DNA of 64,000 nt from Enoplolaimus lenunculus (lineage: Eukaryota; Nematoda; Enoplea; Enoplida; Thoracostomopsidae): NCBI GenBank assembly GCA_030248215.1, contig JASANG010002294.1, positions 1-64,000 on the forward strand, read 5' to 3'. Made by a program: the position numbers and the translations under genes. This document shows positions 1-10,406 of the stretch, piece by piece; the stretch's first letter is position 1, and every line of letters starts with the position of its first letter. The notes beneath the pieces were generated by a model. That model was not told the DNA's origin. It worked only from the letters and a program-made list of their open reading frames with translations, and made no database searches.

Positions 1-739
1 CAACGATCCGGTAGCGATAAGTGTTTGCGTTCAGATGGTGTATACATTGCGAGCCCGAGATGGGAAACCCATCCCGGACGCGATCGGGCGGAGTAGCATA
101 ACTAGACCTAGTAGCCAACCTCGATCAAACCATAAGGAGTACCCGCCAAGGATGGGTGGCAAGGACTTTCGATCCAGGGTAACCTACCTTATATTATAGA
201 CCAATCAGATTTGATTATTTGGACACACGCAACACCATTAACCAATCAGCGTTAGTTTAACATCACTGTTATTTGCGACATCGTAAATATCACTATTTCG
301 CCTATGTCAATCTGCTATTTGCTCAGAATAGCAGATTGGTCTAGACCAATTGGTAATTAGCACTGAATAGCAGATTGGCCTTCGACATATACATTCTCAA
401 CTGTGTGCAGCACCTATCGCCAGTAAAATAGTCTTTCTTGCGTTGTCCGCTACTGCAAAAATTCCACTTTGATTTGAAACAGCATGAGTATTTGAATGAT
501 AGTTGAAATTGCAAATAGTACTCGTTTGACTTCAGTATACCCTCGATTATAATTCTACCCTGGTTTGTTCTTTTATTGTTGATTTTGCATATTGTTCTGT
601 GTTAAAATTGTAGAAAACGTAGATGCAACCTACCCTTATTTATTTTACCGTATATTGTCCTGGATACTAAACCCCTATGTCTCGGTTTTAGATGTGAAAG
701 AGTGTGAATTGTGTGACCAATTATACTCAAGTTACGATG
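1..739. other. Left flank, no gene recognised
   Basis: No exon with supporting splice sites was found. Bases 300-385 hold short direct and inverted copies of AGCAGATTGG and its complement. Bases 385-445 match the end of the J family (CTGTGTGCAGCACCTATCGCC). The unusual GC-richer stretch 1-180 contains a small GATGGGAAACCCATC hairpin but resembles no RNA gene I know. Confidence 0.4.
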
Positions 740-1133
740 GCGGTGTACTTTTGATGACATCCAGAGCCGTCCGTCACCGTGCGCTATCGTATACGTGAAT
801 TACTCACATACGATACCGTATGCACTGTAAATTCCAACGAGTTGCTTAATCAATTCAGCTAACAAGTTTTTGTGAGTTGATATCAGTAAACATGAACTCA
901 CTCTGAGTTGAGTTGTTTCTTACTCTGAATTGAGTTGACTCTAGGTGAGTTGATTAATTAAAACTCAGAATGAATTGAATCAACTCAAAATTTTGAGTTT
1001 TGATAGTCCTAACACAGACTGATTGATTCGACTCGTTCTAAGTTAAAATCAACTCACTGAAATTTACAGTGTGATGACCGATGGTTACGCACGGCGCCGG
1101 CTACTGACGGACGATACTGGACTGCGCCACAAG
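740..1133. repeat. F-family element, split by a D-family element
   Basis: The left part (CCGTCCGTCACCGTG, then TATCGTATACGTGAATTACT) and the right part (TACGCACGGCGCCGG, GACGGACGATACTGG) match, in order, the element at 41750-41960. They are separated by the D copy at 823-1071, so this is one older element carrying a younger insertion. Confidence 0.6.
823..1071. repeat. D-family short inverted-repeat element
   Basis: It starts CACTGTAAATTCCAACGAGT and ends ACTCACTGAAATTTACAGTG, which are imperfect inverted ends. The interior is made of repeated words around GAGTTGA / AACTCAG. A second copy lies at 26742-27016. No coding sequence is present, so it is a non-autonomous element. CACTG-type ends are common in Tc1/mariner-like MITEs; that link is an inference. 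Confidence 0.6.
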
Positions 1134-1405
1134 AATAGACCATCGTTATACTGAAAAATTACATTAATTTAGCCATTTATTAGAAAAACAAGCCTATACT
1201 GTTCAGTGTTGCCCGCTGTGAATCTAAGTAGGTTGTTCGTCTCTCCTTACGGAATTTGCAGTAAGAAAATAAACTTTTACGTGCATAACAGGGATTTCAT
1301 TTCGGTAAAATTAATGCGCTGTTCACAATCGTTTTTGAGGAACATCCACAGATTTGTGCGCGTATTGGGATCAAGGAATGTCCAGTACGCTTGTTAATCT
1401 ACGCC

Positions 1406-1517
1406 TTATGAAAAATTTTCTTTGTTAACCTCAACTTTACGCATGTAAACCAAAGTATACTTTGTGTGTACACGCGTTAAAAGTGAGATTAACAAAGAAA
1501 ATGATTGTCATAAGGTG
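1406..1517. repeat. Foldback hairpin
   Basis: The left arm (CCTTATGAAAAATTTTCTTTG, then TTAACCTCAACTTTACGC) pairs imperfectly with the right arm (GCGTTAAAAGTGAGATTAAC, AAAGAAAATGATTGTCATAAGG). The result is a roughly 40-bp stem around a loop of about 30 bases. It lies about 300 bp upstream of the first visible coding exon on the plus strand. Confidence 0.55.
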
Positions 1518-1819
1518 GGGTTAACGAGGGTACTGTTTTAAAAATGTACATGCGGTAAAACACCAAAACGTATACAAATCGGCGGCAGCTATTGAAAAAT
1601 TATTGTAAACGGCGCATTTTTAAATGTTTCTTCGAGCGTAGCGAATGGCAAAAAAATTTTGTTCGACCCTGCCGATTAGTCTAAATCCAGTAAATGTATC
1701 TTTATTCGAGTCTGTCCAAAAATTTCTGTTGACGATGTGCCACATTTATCCGCCTTGTGAACGCTGTTGAGTTCAAAATTAAAACACATTAGTTCACTTG
1801 GTCGCGTCTAAAATTTTAG

Positions 1820-3269
1820 TCCACTCGAAGACGACCAGTACAGCATTGCGCTCGAGCCGAGTATAGTTCACTCGGAACCGCTCGGGTTACTCAAAGCGAG
1901 TCGTAGCGTTGAGCTCCATAGCCCGGCTTCTTCACTGTCTGACTCGTTATTTGCATTGGACGACGCTGAAACGCTTGAATTTCCTGACGAACAAAGTATT
2001 CAATGCCACAGCAGAGACTCTGAATCACTCACAGATGAGCTTTGCTTGAGCTACGAAGATAGCAATCATCTAAGCGAACACACTGCATGCACAAATGCAA
2101 CAACTTGCACTAACGACAGCGTATTGCAACCTGCAACTATTGAAACTGCAATCAATGCACCAACACAAGTCGCGAGAACGTTCCCAGTTGCTCTACAACC
2201 CATTCAACGAGTTCAAGCTATTCCAGAGTTAGACTTAACTCAACGAAAAGCGTCAACTGCAGTTGAACCAGCGCGATTTTTTCGAAACATGCCAGTCTAT
2301 AGTGTTGCCAGCGACGCTGTTGACTCCGAGCAAGCGCTACAGTCAGCAGTAAGTTGCCCGTCACGTTGTGTTGCAACGTCGACTCCAAGTGTGGTCACTG
2401 AAAATTTTTGTTTTGTTGTCGACGGCGACAAAGTCAAAATCGCTGAAGTTCTCAACGAAGCTCGCGATTGGTGGCGTCCAACGGGTCAACCAACTCGCTA
2501 CTACTATTCGAACGACTTGAAAGTGTTTCGAAAAGTAGCCCTAGTCCTTATGCGAGGCCGGCCAATCTCGGCCCGGCTTCAACGAGACGCCAAGGCCGAG
2601 GTTCCGTTGAGTCATGTGTTCAAAGTGAGCCGGTACTATAGTTTTTGGCGTAGTTGCCCTCAGTTTCATCGGATTGTCACCGTCATTGCGCCTGTCCTAC
2701 AACAACAAGGGTCGAAAGATAAAAAGTCGTCAAAGAAAGCGTCAGATAAGAAACGAGCCAAGAACGATGATCATTTAAGCCTTAACCGTTCAAATTCGCT
2801 CTCCGGCATGACCCTACCACCCAGAAACGCCGCCGGAGCACAAGGGACATCTCCGCGACGAGGCATGCCAGGAGTGGTGGTTAACTCTCGCGGAAAAGGA
2901 TTGTCAAACGGTCGTGGCAGGAGTTTTGACCGCTGCTCAGATACTCCTGGTGAAGAAGAAACAAATTCTGGCCAGCGGGCTCCGGCTCAAACGCAATGGT
3001 CGTTTAGCAATCGAATATTCGTTCAGTATCTGTGGCGAGAAGCCAGGGAAGAAGATAAGGTCCGCGTAGCCCTGGAATGGAACCCTTATGCGGCTTCTAA
3101 ATTTTGGAGTCGAATGAAAGCTAAGCCATCGGGAGTTTCCGAGGGTCACAATGACTCAGGGACGCCAATTAATGTATCTAATGCGTCAAATGCGTCTAAT
3201 GTGGCTAATGTTACCACAAACAACCACCAACTACATACCCAGCGTGCATGTGACAATGAAGATAATATG
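1820..3269 (+). CDS. Unrecognised aromatic-domain protein, large internal exon (gene 1)
   Basis: An open frame runs from a good acceptor (CTAAAATTTTAG, ending 1819) to a donor ATG|GTGAGT at 3269/3270; without splicing it stops at 3278. No ATG starts the frame, so the first exon lies upstream and was not found. About nt 2395-2700 encodes a compact domain with the motifs NFCFVVDG, WWRPTGQPTRYYYSND, VPLSHVFKVSRYYSFWRSC and FHRIVTVIAP, followed by a Lys/Ser-rich linker and NRIFVQYLWR near 3010. The same blocks, in the same order, occur in the gene at 7957-9451, so the two are paralogues. The N-terminal part is acidic and Ser/Thr-rich, probably disordered. I do not recognise the domain. Its pattern of conserved Tyr/Trp/Arg could suit a nucleic-acid or protein binding fold, but that is a guess. 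Confidence 0.75.
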
Positions 3270-3380
3270 GTGAGTTAAAATTAAGTCAAAACCTAAGCCT
3301 AAGCTATATCAAATTACGTTTTGCTACCAGGAATTTGAAAAAAAATCACTAAATTTTTACTGATTTTACTGTTCAACTTG

Positions 3381-3562
3381 TGACCCGTGTAAACATCGGG
3401 GCGGAACGTTTTTCTGTGGGACTGCAATAGTGTAAAGCTTAAGCTTTAGACTTATTTTTTGCTTGGCTTAGGCTTAAGCTTACGCTTGGAATATGCTCAT
3501 TCCTACGCTTAGGCTTTGGAATATGCTAATAATACTGCTCCGCCCTTGTTCTAACATTGACC
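3381..3562. mobile_element. A-family element (TTAGGC core), type copy
   Basis: One end reads GACCCGTGTAAACATCGGGG then CGGAACGTTTTTCTGTGGGA; the other reads CTGCTCCGCCC..CTAACATTGACC. The family consensus ends are GGCCCATGTAAAGATCAGGG and (inverted) GGCCAATGTATAGAACAGGG, so the two ends are imperfect inverted repeats of about 25 bp. Between them lie two blocks of TTAGGC-type hexamers split by a GAATATGCTCATTCTTACGC spacer. No coding capacity. This copy sits between two exons of gene 1. Confidence 0.7.
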
Positions 3563-3577
3563 ATCAATTTTTAACAG

Positions 3578-3643
3578 TGGATAAGACGAAAACAACGGAA
3601 ATATTCAAAGCTAACGCTGTATGAGCTGATTACGTGTTTATCG
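3578..3643 (+). CDS. Candidate small exon of gene 1
   Basis: A strong acceptor (CATCAATTTTTAACAG, ending 3577) is followed by 22 open codons (WIRRKQRKYSKLTLYELIT...) and a donor TCG|GTAATC. It would join the 3269 donor in phase 0. Joining it onward to the last exon does not keep phase with the splice sites I can see, so this exon is only a suggestion. Confidence 0.25.
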
Positions 3644-3898
3644 GTAATCTTTATTTCGTGGGTTCAAAACTCGTTGGAACCGTAGCAAAATTTTCGTGAA
3701 TGTCGCTAATCTGGAGACCATCGGAATGAGTTATTATTTATTGCACGTCAATGGTTGAACTTTGGTTTAAATATTAGTTTTCTGATAGATAATATTTACA
3801 AACCCATCGTAGTAATTTGTATTCCTGTCTGAGTTGATATTTTTTTCCGCTGGCCAGAAAGCTAAACCTGATTCTATTTTAGGCTAACTTGAATAAAA

Positions 3899-4567
3899 AT
3901 GTATCATGGGCAAACAGACATTTTCTCAAAACAAACAAAAGTTGCAAAATTTCTAGGCAAAACTTGTGAAAATTATCAGAAACGTTTTCTAATGAACAAA
4001 CTACGGTGGATGGACACTGAAGCCAAAAAAGCTTTAATGTTGATCACCGAGTTTCACCAAAACAGTTTCCAGGTGTACGCTAAATATAGTGGACGTTGCA
4101 CATACTTACAGCAATCAGCACCAATATCGCAAGCATGTTCGGCGACTACCTCGAACTCGAACGACGCAAACACCTTAAACCCTCCCGCTGGCGTCACCCA
4201 GCCCGCCGCCCCGGAATGTTTACGGGAACCCAATTCTGGCACAGCTCACGCTAATCCGCGTTCGCAATCCCGAAGTCCACTTCAATCCTTATCATCAGGT
4301 AAATCGCCAGTTGCCAAATCTGTTCTATCCACTGGAAGTCCTCATCATTCATTACCGGGAAAATCGCCCAAGTTGCGTCCTGCAGTTATCGCCGCAACCG
4401 TCGCGACTTCTCGGTCGTCATCAAACCCGTCAGGGGTGAAATCGCGAGGGTCGGCGGTACCTCGACAAGCTTCGTGCCCGTCCGAGAATGCTGGGCAACA
4501 CGAGAACAGTCCTGGTGCGGTGAGGTTTAAACGCGCCGCTCGAGAATTTACGAAATCTAAGCAGTGA
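3899..4567 (+). CDS. C-terminal exon or separate small gene, Ser/Pro-rich (gene 1 end)
   Basis: The frame is open from an ATG at 3899, or from an acceptor AATTTCTAG ending 3956, to a TGA at 4565-4567. The first 60 residues are folded-looking (CENYQKRFLMNKLRWMDTEA, KKALMLITEFHQNSFQVY). The rest is disordered, rich in Ser, Pro, Ala and basic residues with repeated GKSP motifs (SSGKSPVAKS, LPGKSPKLRP). Such SP/KSP clusters are typical proline-directed kinase sites. An AATAAA lies 114 bp past the stop. Being on the same strand and 630 bp after the large exon, it is probably the last exon of gene 1. However, the acceptor at 3956 needs a different phase from the donor at 3269, so at least one intermediate exon would be needed. 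Confidence 0.55.
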   Translation: MYHGQTDIFSKQTKVAKFLGKTCENYQKRFLMNKLRWMDTEAKKALMLITEFHQNSFQVYAKYSGRCTYLQQSAPISQACSATTSNSNDANTLNPPAGVTQPAAPECLREPNSGTAHANPRSQSRSPLQSLSSGKSPVAKSVLSTGSPHHSLPGKSPKLRPAVIAATVATSRSSSNPSGVKSRGSAVPRQASCPSENAGQHENSPGAVRFKRAAREFTKSKQ

Positions 4568-4680
4568 AAGACGTCTGATTTGAGTCCTTCTGATTGGTAT
4601 GATTGGCCCCTTTTGAATGTGCCGAAATTGTCTTGGCTATGAGACGATGGCTTTCTTTTCTATATATTTCAATTATATTA

Positions 4681-4686
4681 AATAAA
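4681..4686 (+). promoter_or_regulatory. Polyadenylation signal AATAAA
   Basis: AATAAA lies 114 bp after the TGA at 4567 on the same strand, in an AT-rich context. This is the expected position for the 3' end of gene 1. Confidence 0.5.
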
Positions 4687-5110
4687 AAATATAGCATGGT
4701 TTACGCATAGTTATCCTCTAAAGGCTTAAAATAACTTAATGCATGGTCTACAGGAGTGACACTGTGGTGCAAAATAATTTCCAGTCATTCCGACAAATTA
4801 ATAAATTTATCAAATATTTTATTTAAGTTTGCAAACAGTTTGCAAACTGACTGTGAACTGATCCAGCTAAATTAACTGAACCAAGTAGGTAAAGTTGGCA
4901 GGTGTAGACTTACGCTTAGTAATGTGAGCGTCCAGGACTTAATCAGGATTTCGTTTTGGGACAGCATCCCTCACGCAAAAGAATTGTAATTTCTACAATC
5001 CGTAAATTTATTTTAAAGCCAGTAAAAGTGTTTTTCGGTTTCACTATAGATTTCGTCTATCCCTCTGCTTGCATATAGGCCTATAGTAAGCATATATATT
5101 GCAGTTAAGC

Positions 5111-5260
5111 GCATCTATAGAACAGGGCCGGATCGTTTTCATAGTGTTTAAGTTAAGTTTTAGAGTAACTTTTGCTTAGGCTTAGGCATAGGCTTAACTT
5201 TAGACTTAGGCTTACGAATATGTTTATACCACTGTTCTGGCCCTGTGCTATACATGGGCC
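5111..5260. mobile_element. A-family element
   Basis: It starts CATCTATAGAACAGGGCCGG and ends GGCCCTGTGCTATACATGGG. Both ends are of the TATAGAACAGGG type, giving a near-symmetrical copy with a short TTAGGC/TTAGGCA core. Confidence 0.55.
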
Positions 5261-5344
5261 AGCAATTGTATACGCAGTACTTGAAGCGTTAAAGTTAAAA
5301 AGCAAACCATAGAGGACTTCAAACTATTCTGCTTCCAACTGAAA

Positions 5345-5600
5345 ACTTTAGCTTGAGGTTACTCTATTGCAGTCCCACAGAAAAACGTTCCGTCATTGAT
5401 CTTTACATGGGCCCTACAGCCGTCCCGCGGTAAAGCGGCTCGTCTTTGATGTATACATGAACCGTAAACTCGATGATTAGTGGACATAGAGATTGAAAAG
5501 CTTATGCTTAATAAACATAGACACAAAGTAGGCTTATATTTAGGTTTGAGCTTAGGTTGTTGCTTAGGTTTAGGCTTATCGGGTGGACCAAATTTATACT
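5345..5600. mobile_element. Degenerate A-family sequence
   Basis: GCAGTCCCACAGAAAAACGT followed by GATCTTTACATGGGCC is one A-family end. A related tract with TTAGG-type words (TTTAGGTTTGAGCTTAGG) continues to about 5580. The boundaries are blurred. Confidence 0.4.
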
Positions 5601-5699
5601 GGCTAGAGCCCATGTTTTTTGGTTTAAATTATCCTCGTGCCGGTAGTTTTATTCATTTCTTTTAGTTTGACACAGCTCATCCTACCTACCATCTGTGGA

Positions 5700-5850
5700 C
5701 CAATGTATAGAACAGGGCCGTAACAGTAGTATTAGCATATTCCTATTAGCCTAAGCGTAAACTAAGGTAAAAAAATAGTTGAGAGTTTAAGCTTACTGTA
5801 TTGCAGTCCCGCAGAATAACGTTTCGCCGCTGCTCTGTACATTTGCCCAC
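5700..5850. mobile_element. A-family element
   Basis: It starts CCAATGTATAGAACAGGGCC and ends GCAGTCCCGCAGAATAACGT..CTCTGTACATTTGCCC. Only a short, decayed hexamer core is left. Confidence 0.6.
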
Positions 5851-6239
5851 TTGTGTATAATCGTTTACATTTGATTGTGGCCAAATCTTATATTCTTAAA
5901 TGGCTTTTGATCCTATCACCTTAACGTATTAAGTTTACAGCCTACTGGCATATCAATAGCGCATCAACTGTTTAAAGTAACTCTCTCAAAGTCGATATGA
6001 GGTTACTCAAACCGTTGGTGTGTTATTGAAATGCCCAGTAGTTTGTAATTACAGAACGATTATTCGAAAATTTTGAAATCTCCCTACCAAAGATTTTGTA
6101 TTTTAACGGTTTGCCAGAACGTCACTTGGATGTCGCCAGAGTATAAAAATCCGTGTTGGAGTTTAAGAGGGTGCTAAGCACTGAATTTACTTGGAATCTA
6201 AAATTTAGTAGCATTCAATGCACAGTGTTTGCAAAATTG

Positions 6240-6482
6240 GCCCATATATAGAACAGGTGCCGGAACAGTAGTATAAAGCTTATTCCTAAACCTAAGCCTA
6301 AGCCTAAGTCTAAGCCTAAACCTAAACCTAAGAAAAAAATTCATCAAAGCCTAAGCCTAAACCTAAGAAAAAAATTTATCTAAGCCTAAACTAAACCAAG
6401 AAAAGTAATTTATCTAAACCTTAAACTGACTCTATTACAGCCCCACCGGAAAACGATCTGGCGCTGTTCTATACACGGGCCC
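6240..6482. mobile_element. A-family element with expanded core
   Basis: GCCCATATATAGAACAGGTG is one end and CTGTTCTATACACGGGCC the other. The CCTAAG core is expanded, with runs of CCTAAGCCTAAGCCTAAG and two AAGAAAAAAATTTATC-type spacers. Confidence 0.65.
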
Positions 6483-6699
6483 CGAAACTGAATATAGTAG
6501 AGCTGAAATTCGTAAAATATTTAACGTGGTTTCATATTTGCAACCCTAGATTTATTTCTCTCAAAAAATTTTTACTCCTGTCTGAAAACAGAGCCATATA
6601 GTTTGCGTTACATTTGGTTTGATTTCACATAACTTTAGTTCTTTATTACATCATGTTTTATTGGCTTTCAAGCTGCATATATGTGTTCCAATTTGCATA

Positions 6700-6731
6700 C
6701 GACAACAACAACAACAACAACAACAACAACT
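6700..6731 (+). repeat. (CAA)n microsatellite
   Basis: About ten ACA/CAA triplets in a row. It lies in a short open frame that I do not regard as a gene. Confidence 0.8.
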
Positions 6732-6811
6732 GGAACGCTACCTTGTAGAAATAGCAATGTTCTTGCCTTTCTTACAGTCATTCGTGGTTGTGTTAGGTGC
6801 CTGTGTTAATA

Positions 6812-7082
6812 TTAACCCCTTCTCACATTGAGTTGCCTATAGGCAACTTAGCGCAGTGTATATACGTTAAATAATATATATCGCACCGTGTTTAACAATT
6901 GCAACACGTATACATAGTACTAAATCACCACAAGACGTGAGAGCCCCCTTGGGCTCGAGCGTCAAGCTCCTTTAGCTGATTGGTGATGGTATACGCCTCC
7001 CACTCCAGTCACCGGAGTTCGAATCCTAGCATAAAAGTAGGTCTCAGGGGAAATAGAAAATATTCATGTGAGAAAGGGTTAA
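6812..7082. mobile_element. M-family TTAA element with tRNA-like core
   Basis: The left edge is TTAACCCCTTCTCACATTGA. The right edge is TATTCATGTGAGAAAGGGTTAA, whose complement begins TTAACCCTTTCTCACATGAA. TTAA target duplication and CCC-starting inverted ends are the hallmark of piggyBac-type elements. Inside, 6970-7035 resembles a tRNA: TTTAGCTGATTGGTGATGGT at the A-box position and GGAGTTCGAATCC at the B-box. It is either a tRNA-derived SINE caught in an element or a tRNA-like module belonging to the family. A second tRNA-bearing copy is at 20348-20605. Confidence 0.6.
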
Positions 7083-7158
7083 TCAAAGACGACGTGTATT
7101 GCTGCAAACTTCATAAACAAGCAATCATGTTTAGGTTTTTGATGTGTTCCGTTTTTTG

Positions 7159-7402
7159 TAAAACCCTATTCACACGTGAAAGTTTTCGCATCGAGAACTC
7201 GCATCTACAACTTGCACCAAATACTTGCAGCTGCAAGGCATTTGTAACGAAACACCACTTTCATTCTGAATACTAACATGGAGTTATTTGAATAGTTTGC
7301 AGCTGCAAGAGCTTCAAAGCTTTTTTGTGATCCAACTTGTACATGCAAGTTGAAAGTGCAAGTTTGTGCCTTAAAAATTTGCACGTTTGAATAGAGCTTA
7401 AT
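7159..7402. mobile_element. I-family TTAA-type inverted-repeat element
   Basis: It starts ACCCTATTCACACGTGAAAG and ends GCACGTTTGAATAGAGCTTAA. The inner words are CTTGCAGCTGCAAG palindromes. Inverted ends of the CCCTATTCACACGTG type next to TTAA suggest another piggyBac-like MITE. Confidence 0.55.
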
Positions 7403-7437
7403 GCAACGTAAATTAAACTGCAAAATATTTCCTAATG

Positions 7438-7654
7438 TGCCCATGTAAAGATCAGGGGCGGAACGCTTTTCTGTGGGACTAGAATAGAATCAGCTTAAGC
7501 TTTAGAAAATTTTTTTTGCTTGGCTTAGGCTTAGGCTTAGGGTTAGGAATAAACCCATTCTTACGTTTAGGCTTAGACTTAGGCTTAGGCTTAGGCTTAG
7601 GAATATGCTTACAATACTGTTCCGCTCCTGCTCTTTACATTGGCAGCTAATGTT
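7438..7654. mobile_element. A-family element, well preserved
   Basis: It starts GCCCATGTAAAGATCAGGGG and ends CTGTTCCGCTCCTGCTCTTTACATTGGC. The core carries up to four near-perfect TTAGGC units in a row (7575-7605). Confidence 0.75.
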
Positions 7655-7679
7655 GATGTTTTTTCTTCATTAACAGTTG

Positions 7680-7730
7680 CACGACCGATCACCAACTGAT
7701 TATAGGTGCTAAACACATCTAAGAATACTA
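7680..7730. repeat. J-family fragment
   Basis: GATCACCAACTGATTATAGG then TGCTAAACACATCTAAGAAT is the complement of the J-family end (TTCTCAAATGTGTGTAGCA, ACCTATCACCAGTT). Confidence 0.4.
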
Positions 7731-7956
7731 CCGTATTTCTCTACGCAACAGAAATATGTGATTGTAACATCGCATACGCAGTTAAGCAATTTCACCAAAA
7801 AATAAAACGCTATTTTAAACACTTTTCACATTTCAAACAGTATCGTTCGAAATGTCGTTTAAGCTTCAATGTAAACACTTTAATTCCAAAGGCGGAAATC
7901 ATTTTGTATTTTTGACACGAATCCTTATTATAAAAATTACAAATTTACCCTTTCAG

Positions 7957-9451
<1,495 letters not shown>

Positions 9452-9510
9452 GATATACATCGTAGAAGTTAATATCGCCATAAATATGGTTCAGAAATAC
9501 GTTACTTTTA

Positions 9511-9691
9511 GGGCCGTTCCGGTTTCTGGTGGATCTGTAAAAGAGTAGGCTTACATTCTAGACTACATTTTTTTGCTTAGGTTTAGGCTTAGGCTTAGGC
9601 TTAGGCATACGCTTTTGCAACGTTTAGGGTTAGGCCTAGGCTTAGGAATACACTTAATCTACTGTTACTGCCGTAAAAGTAACATTGGCCA
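9511..9691. mobile_element. A-family element, subfamily with GGTTTCTGGTGG end
   Basis: It starts TAGGGCCGTTCCGGTTTCTG and ends CTGCCGTAAAAGTAACATTGGCCA. The TTAGGC core is interrupted by TTTTGCAACG. This subfamily (also at 19068, 46960, 47880 and 55905) uses GGCCCATGTTACTTTGAGGG-type ends instead of GTAAAGATCAGGG. Confidence 0.65.
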
Positions 9692-9719
9692 CTCGAATAA
9701 AAGAAGCGGTTGATATATA

Positions 9720-9860
9720 TTTTGCGTCTCCAGAGGATGCCCCCCGGTGTTTAGTTACGGACTGTTATATAATTATTCTAATTCGAACTTAATAGATTCT
9801 ATCCACTGACCGACTCTAATTAGGGATACAAACTCCTATTGATTGGGACTCAAAATGAGG
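9720..9860. repeat. B-family fragment
   Basis: TTGCGTCTCCAGAGGATGCC, TTAGTTACGGACTGTTATA and CAAACTCCTATTGATTGGGA match internal parts of the B family in order, without the terminal repeats. A candidate 3' end of gene 2 (AATAAAAG at 9697) lies just before it. Confidence 0.45.
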
Positions 9861-10055
9861 CACTCTTCCGCAACTCTTTCTTATTAGCGCCATCGCAGTA
9901 ATTTTGTTTAATGTACATTTCGGAAAACCATTTTGTTTGACACAATCACATATGTCTAAAGTTAAAAATATGTTGCTTATAAGCAACTGTACCCTAAAAT
10001 GCACATATCGTAAATTTTCGTCTCATTCTCATAAAGATACCATTAATTTTGTACC

Positions 10056-10160
10056 CATGCAAACATCAGGGGCGGAAAGTTTTTCATTTCGGACTGCGAT
10101 AGAGTAAGCTTATGTTTTAGACTATTTTTTGCTTGGGCTTATAGGCTATGCTTGGCTAGA
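10056..10160. mobile_element. A-family fragment
   Basis: GTACCCATGCAAACATCAGG, then GGCGGAAAGTTTTTC and GACTATTTTTTGCTTGGGCTTA. Only one end and the start of the core remain. Confidence 0.45.
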
Positions 10161-10182
10161 GACTCATCCAAACGGCCGGTAT

Positions 10183-10406
10183 GATAATTTTCTCGCGTGT
10201 TATAATTGTCTTAACGGTACATACGCTATGCACATGCACAAGCTATATCGCGTATACCCGCAGTCGGATTTACTACGCTTCGAGATTTGCTATATTTATT
10301 TTGTTTGAAATTTTCGTGACAGCCACTAGTCAGTGTTGATTTTAATCACCATCAACCAAAACCACTGAACATCAAATTGAAAATATTCATGCGAGAAAGG
10401 ATTTAA
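10183..10406. mobile_element. M-family element abutting a channel-gene stop codon
   Basis: The right edge is GAAAATATTCATGCGAGAAA then GGATTTAA, the M-family end. The TTAA (10403-10406) contains the stop codon of the channel gene read on the minus strand. The left edge is poorer (TAATTTTCTCGCGTG near 10184). No tRNA-like core here. A minus-strand AATAAA near 10296-10301 could serve as the channel gene's poly(A) signal, which would place its 3' UTR inside the element. Confidence 0.5.

Noticed and set aside
7570-7610. Interstitial telomere repeat left by chromosome fusion.
   Set aside because: The hexamers sit inside a dispersed element with defined ends that recurs about 40 times, so fusion is not needed.
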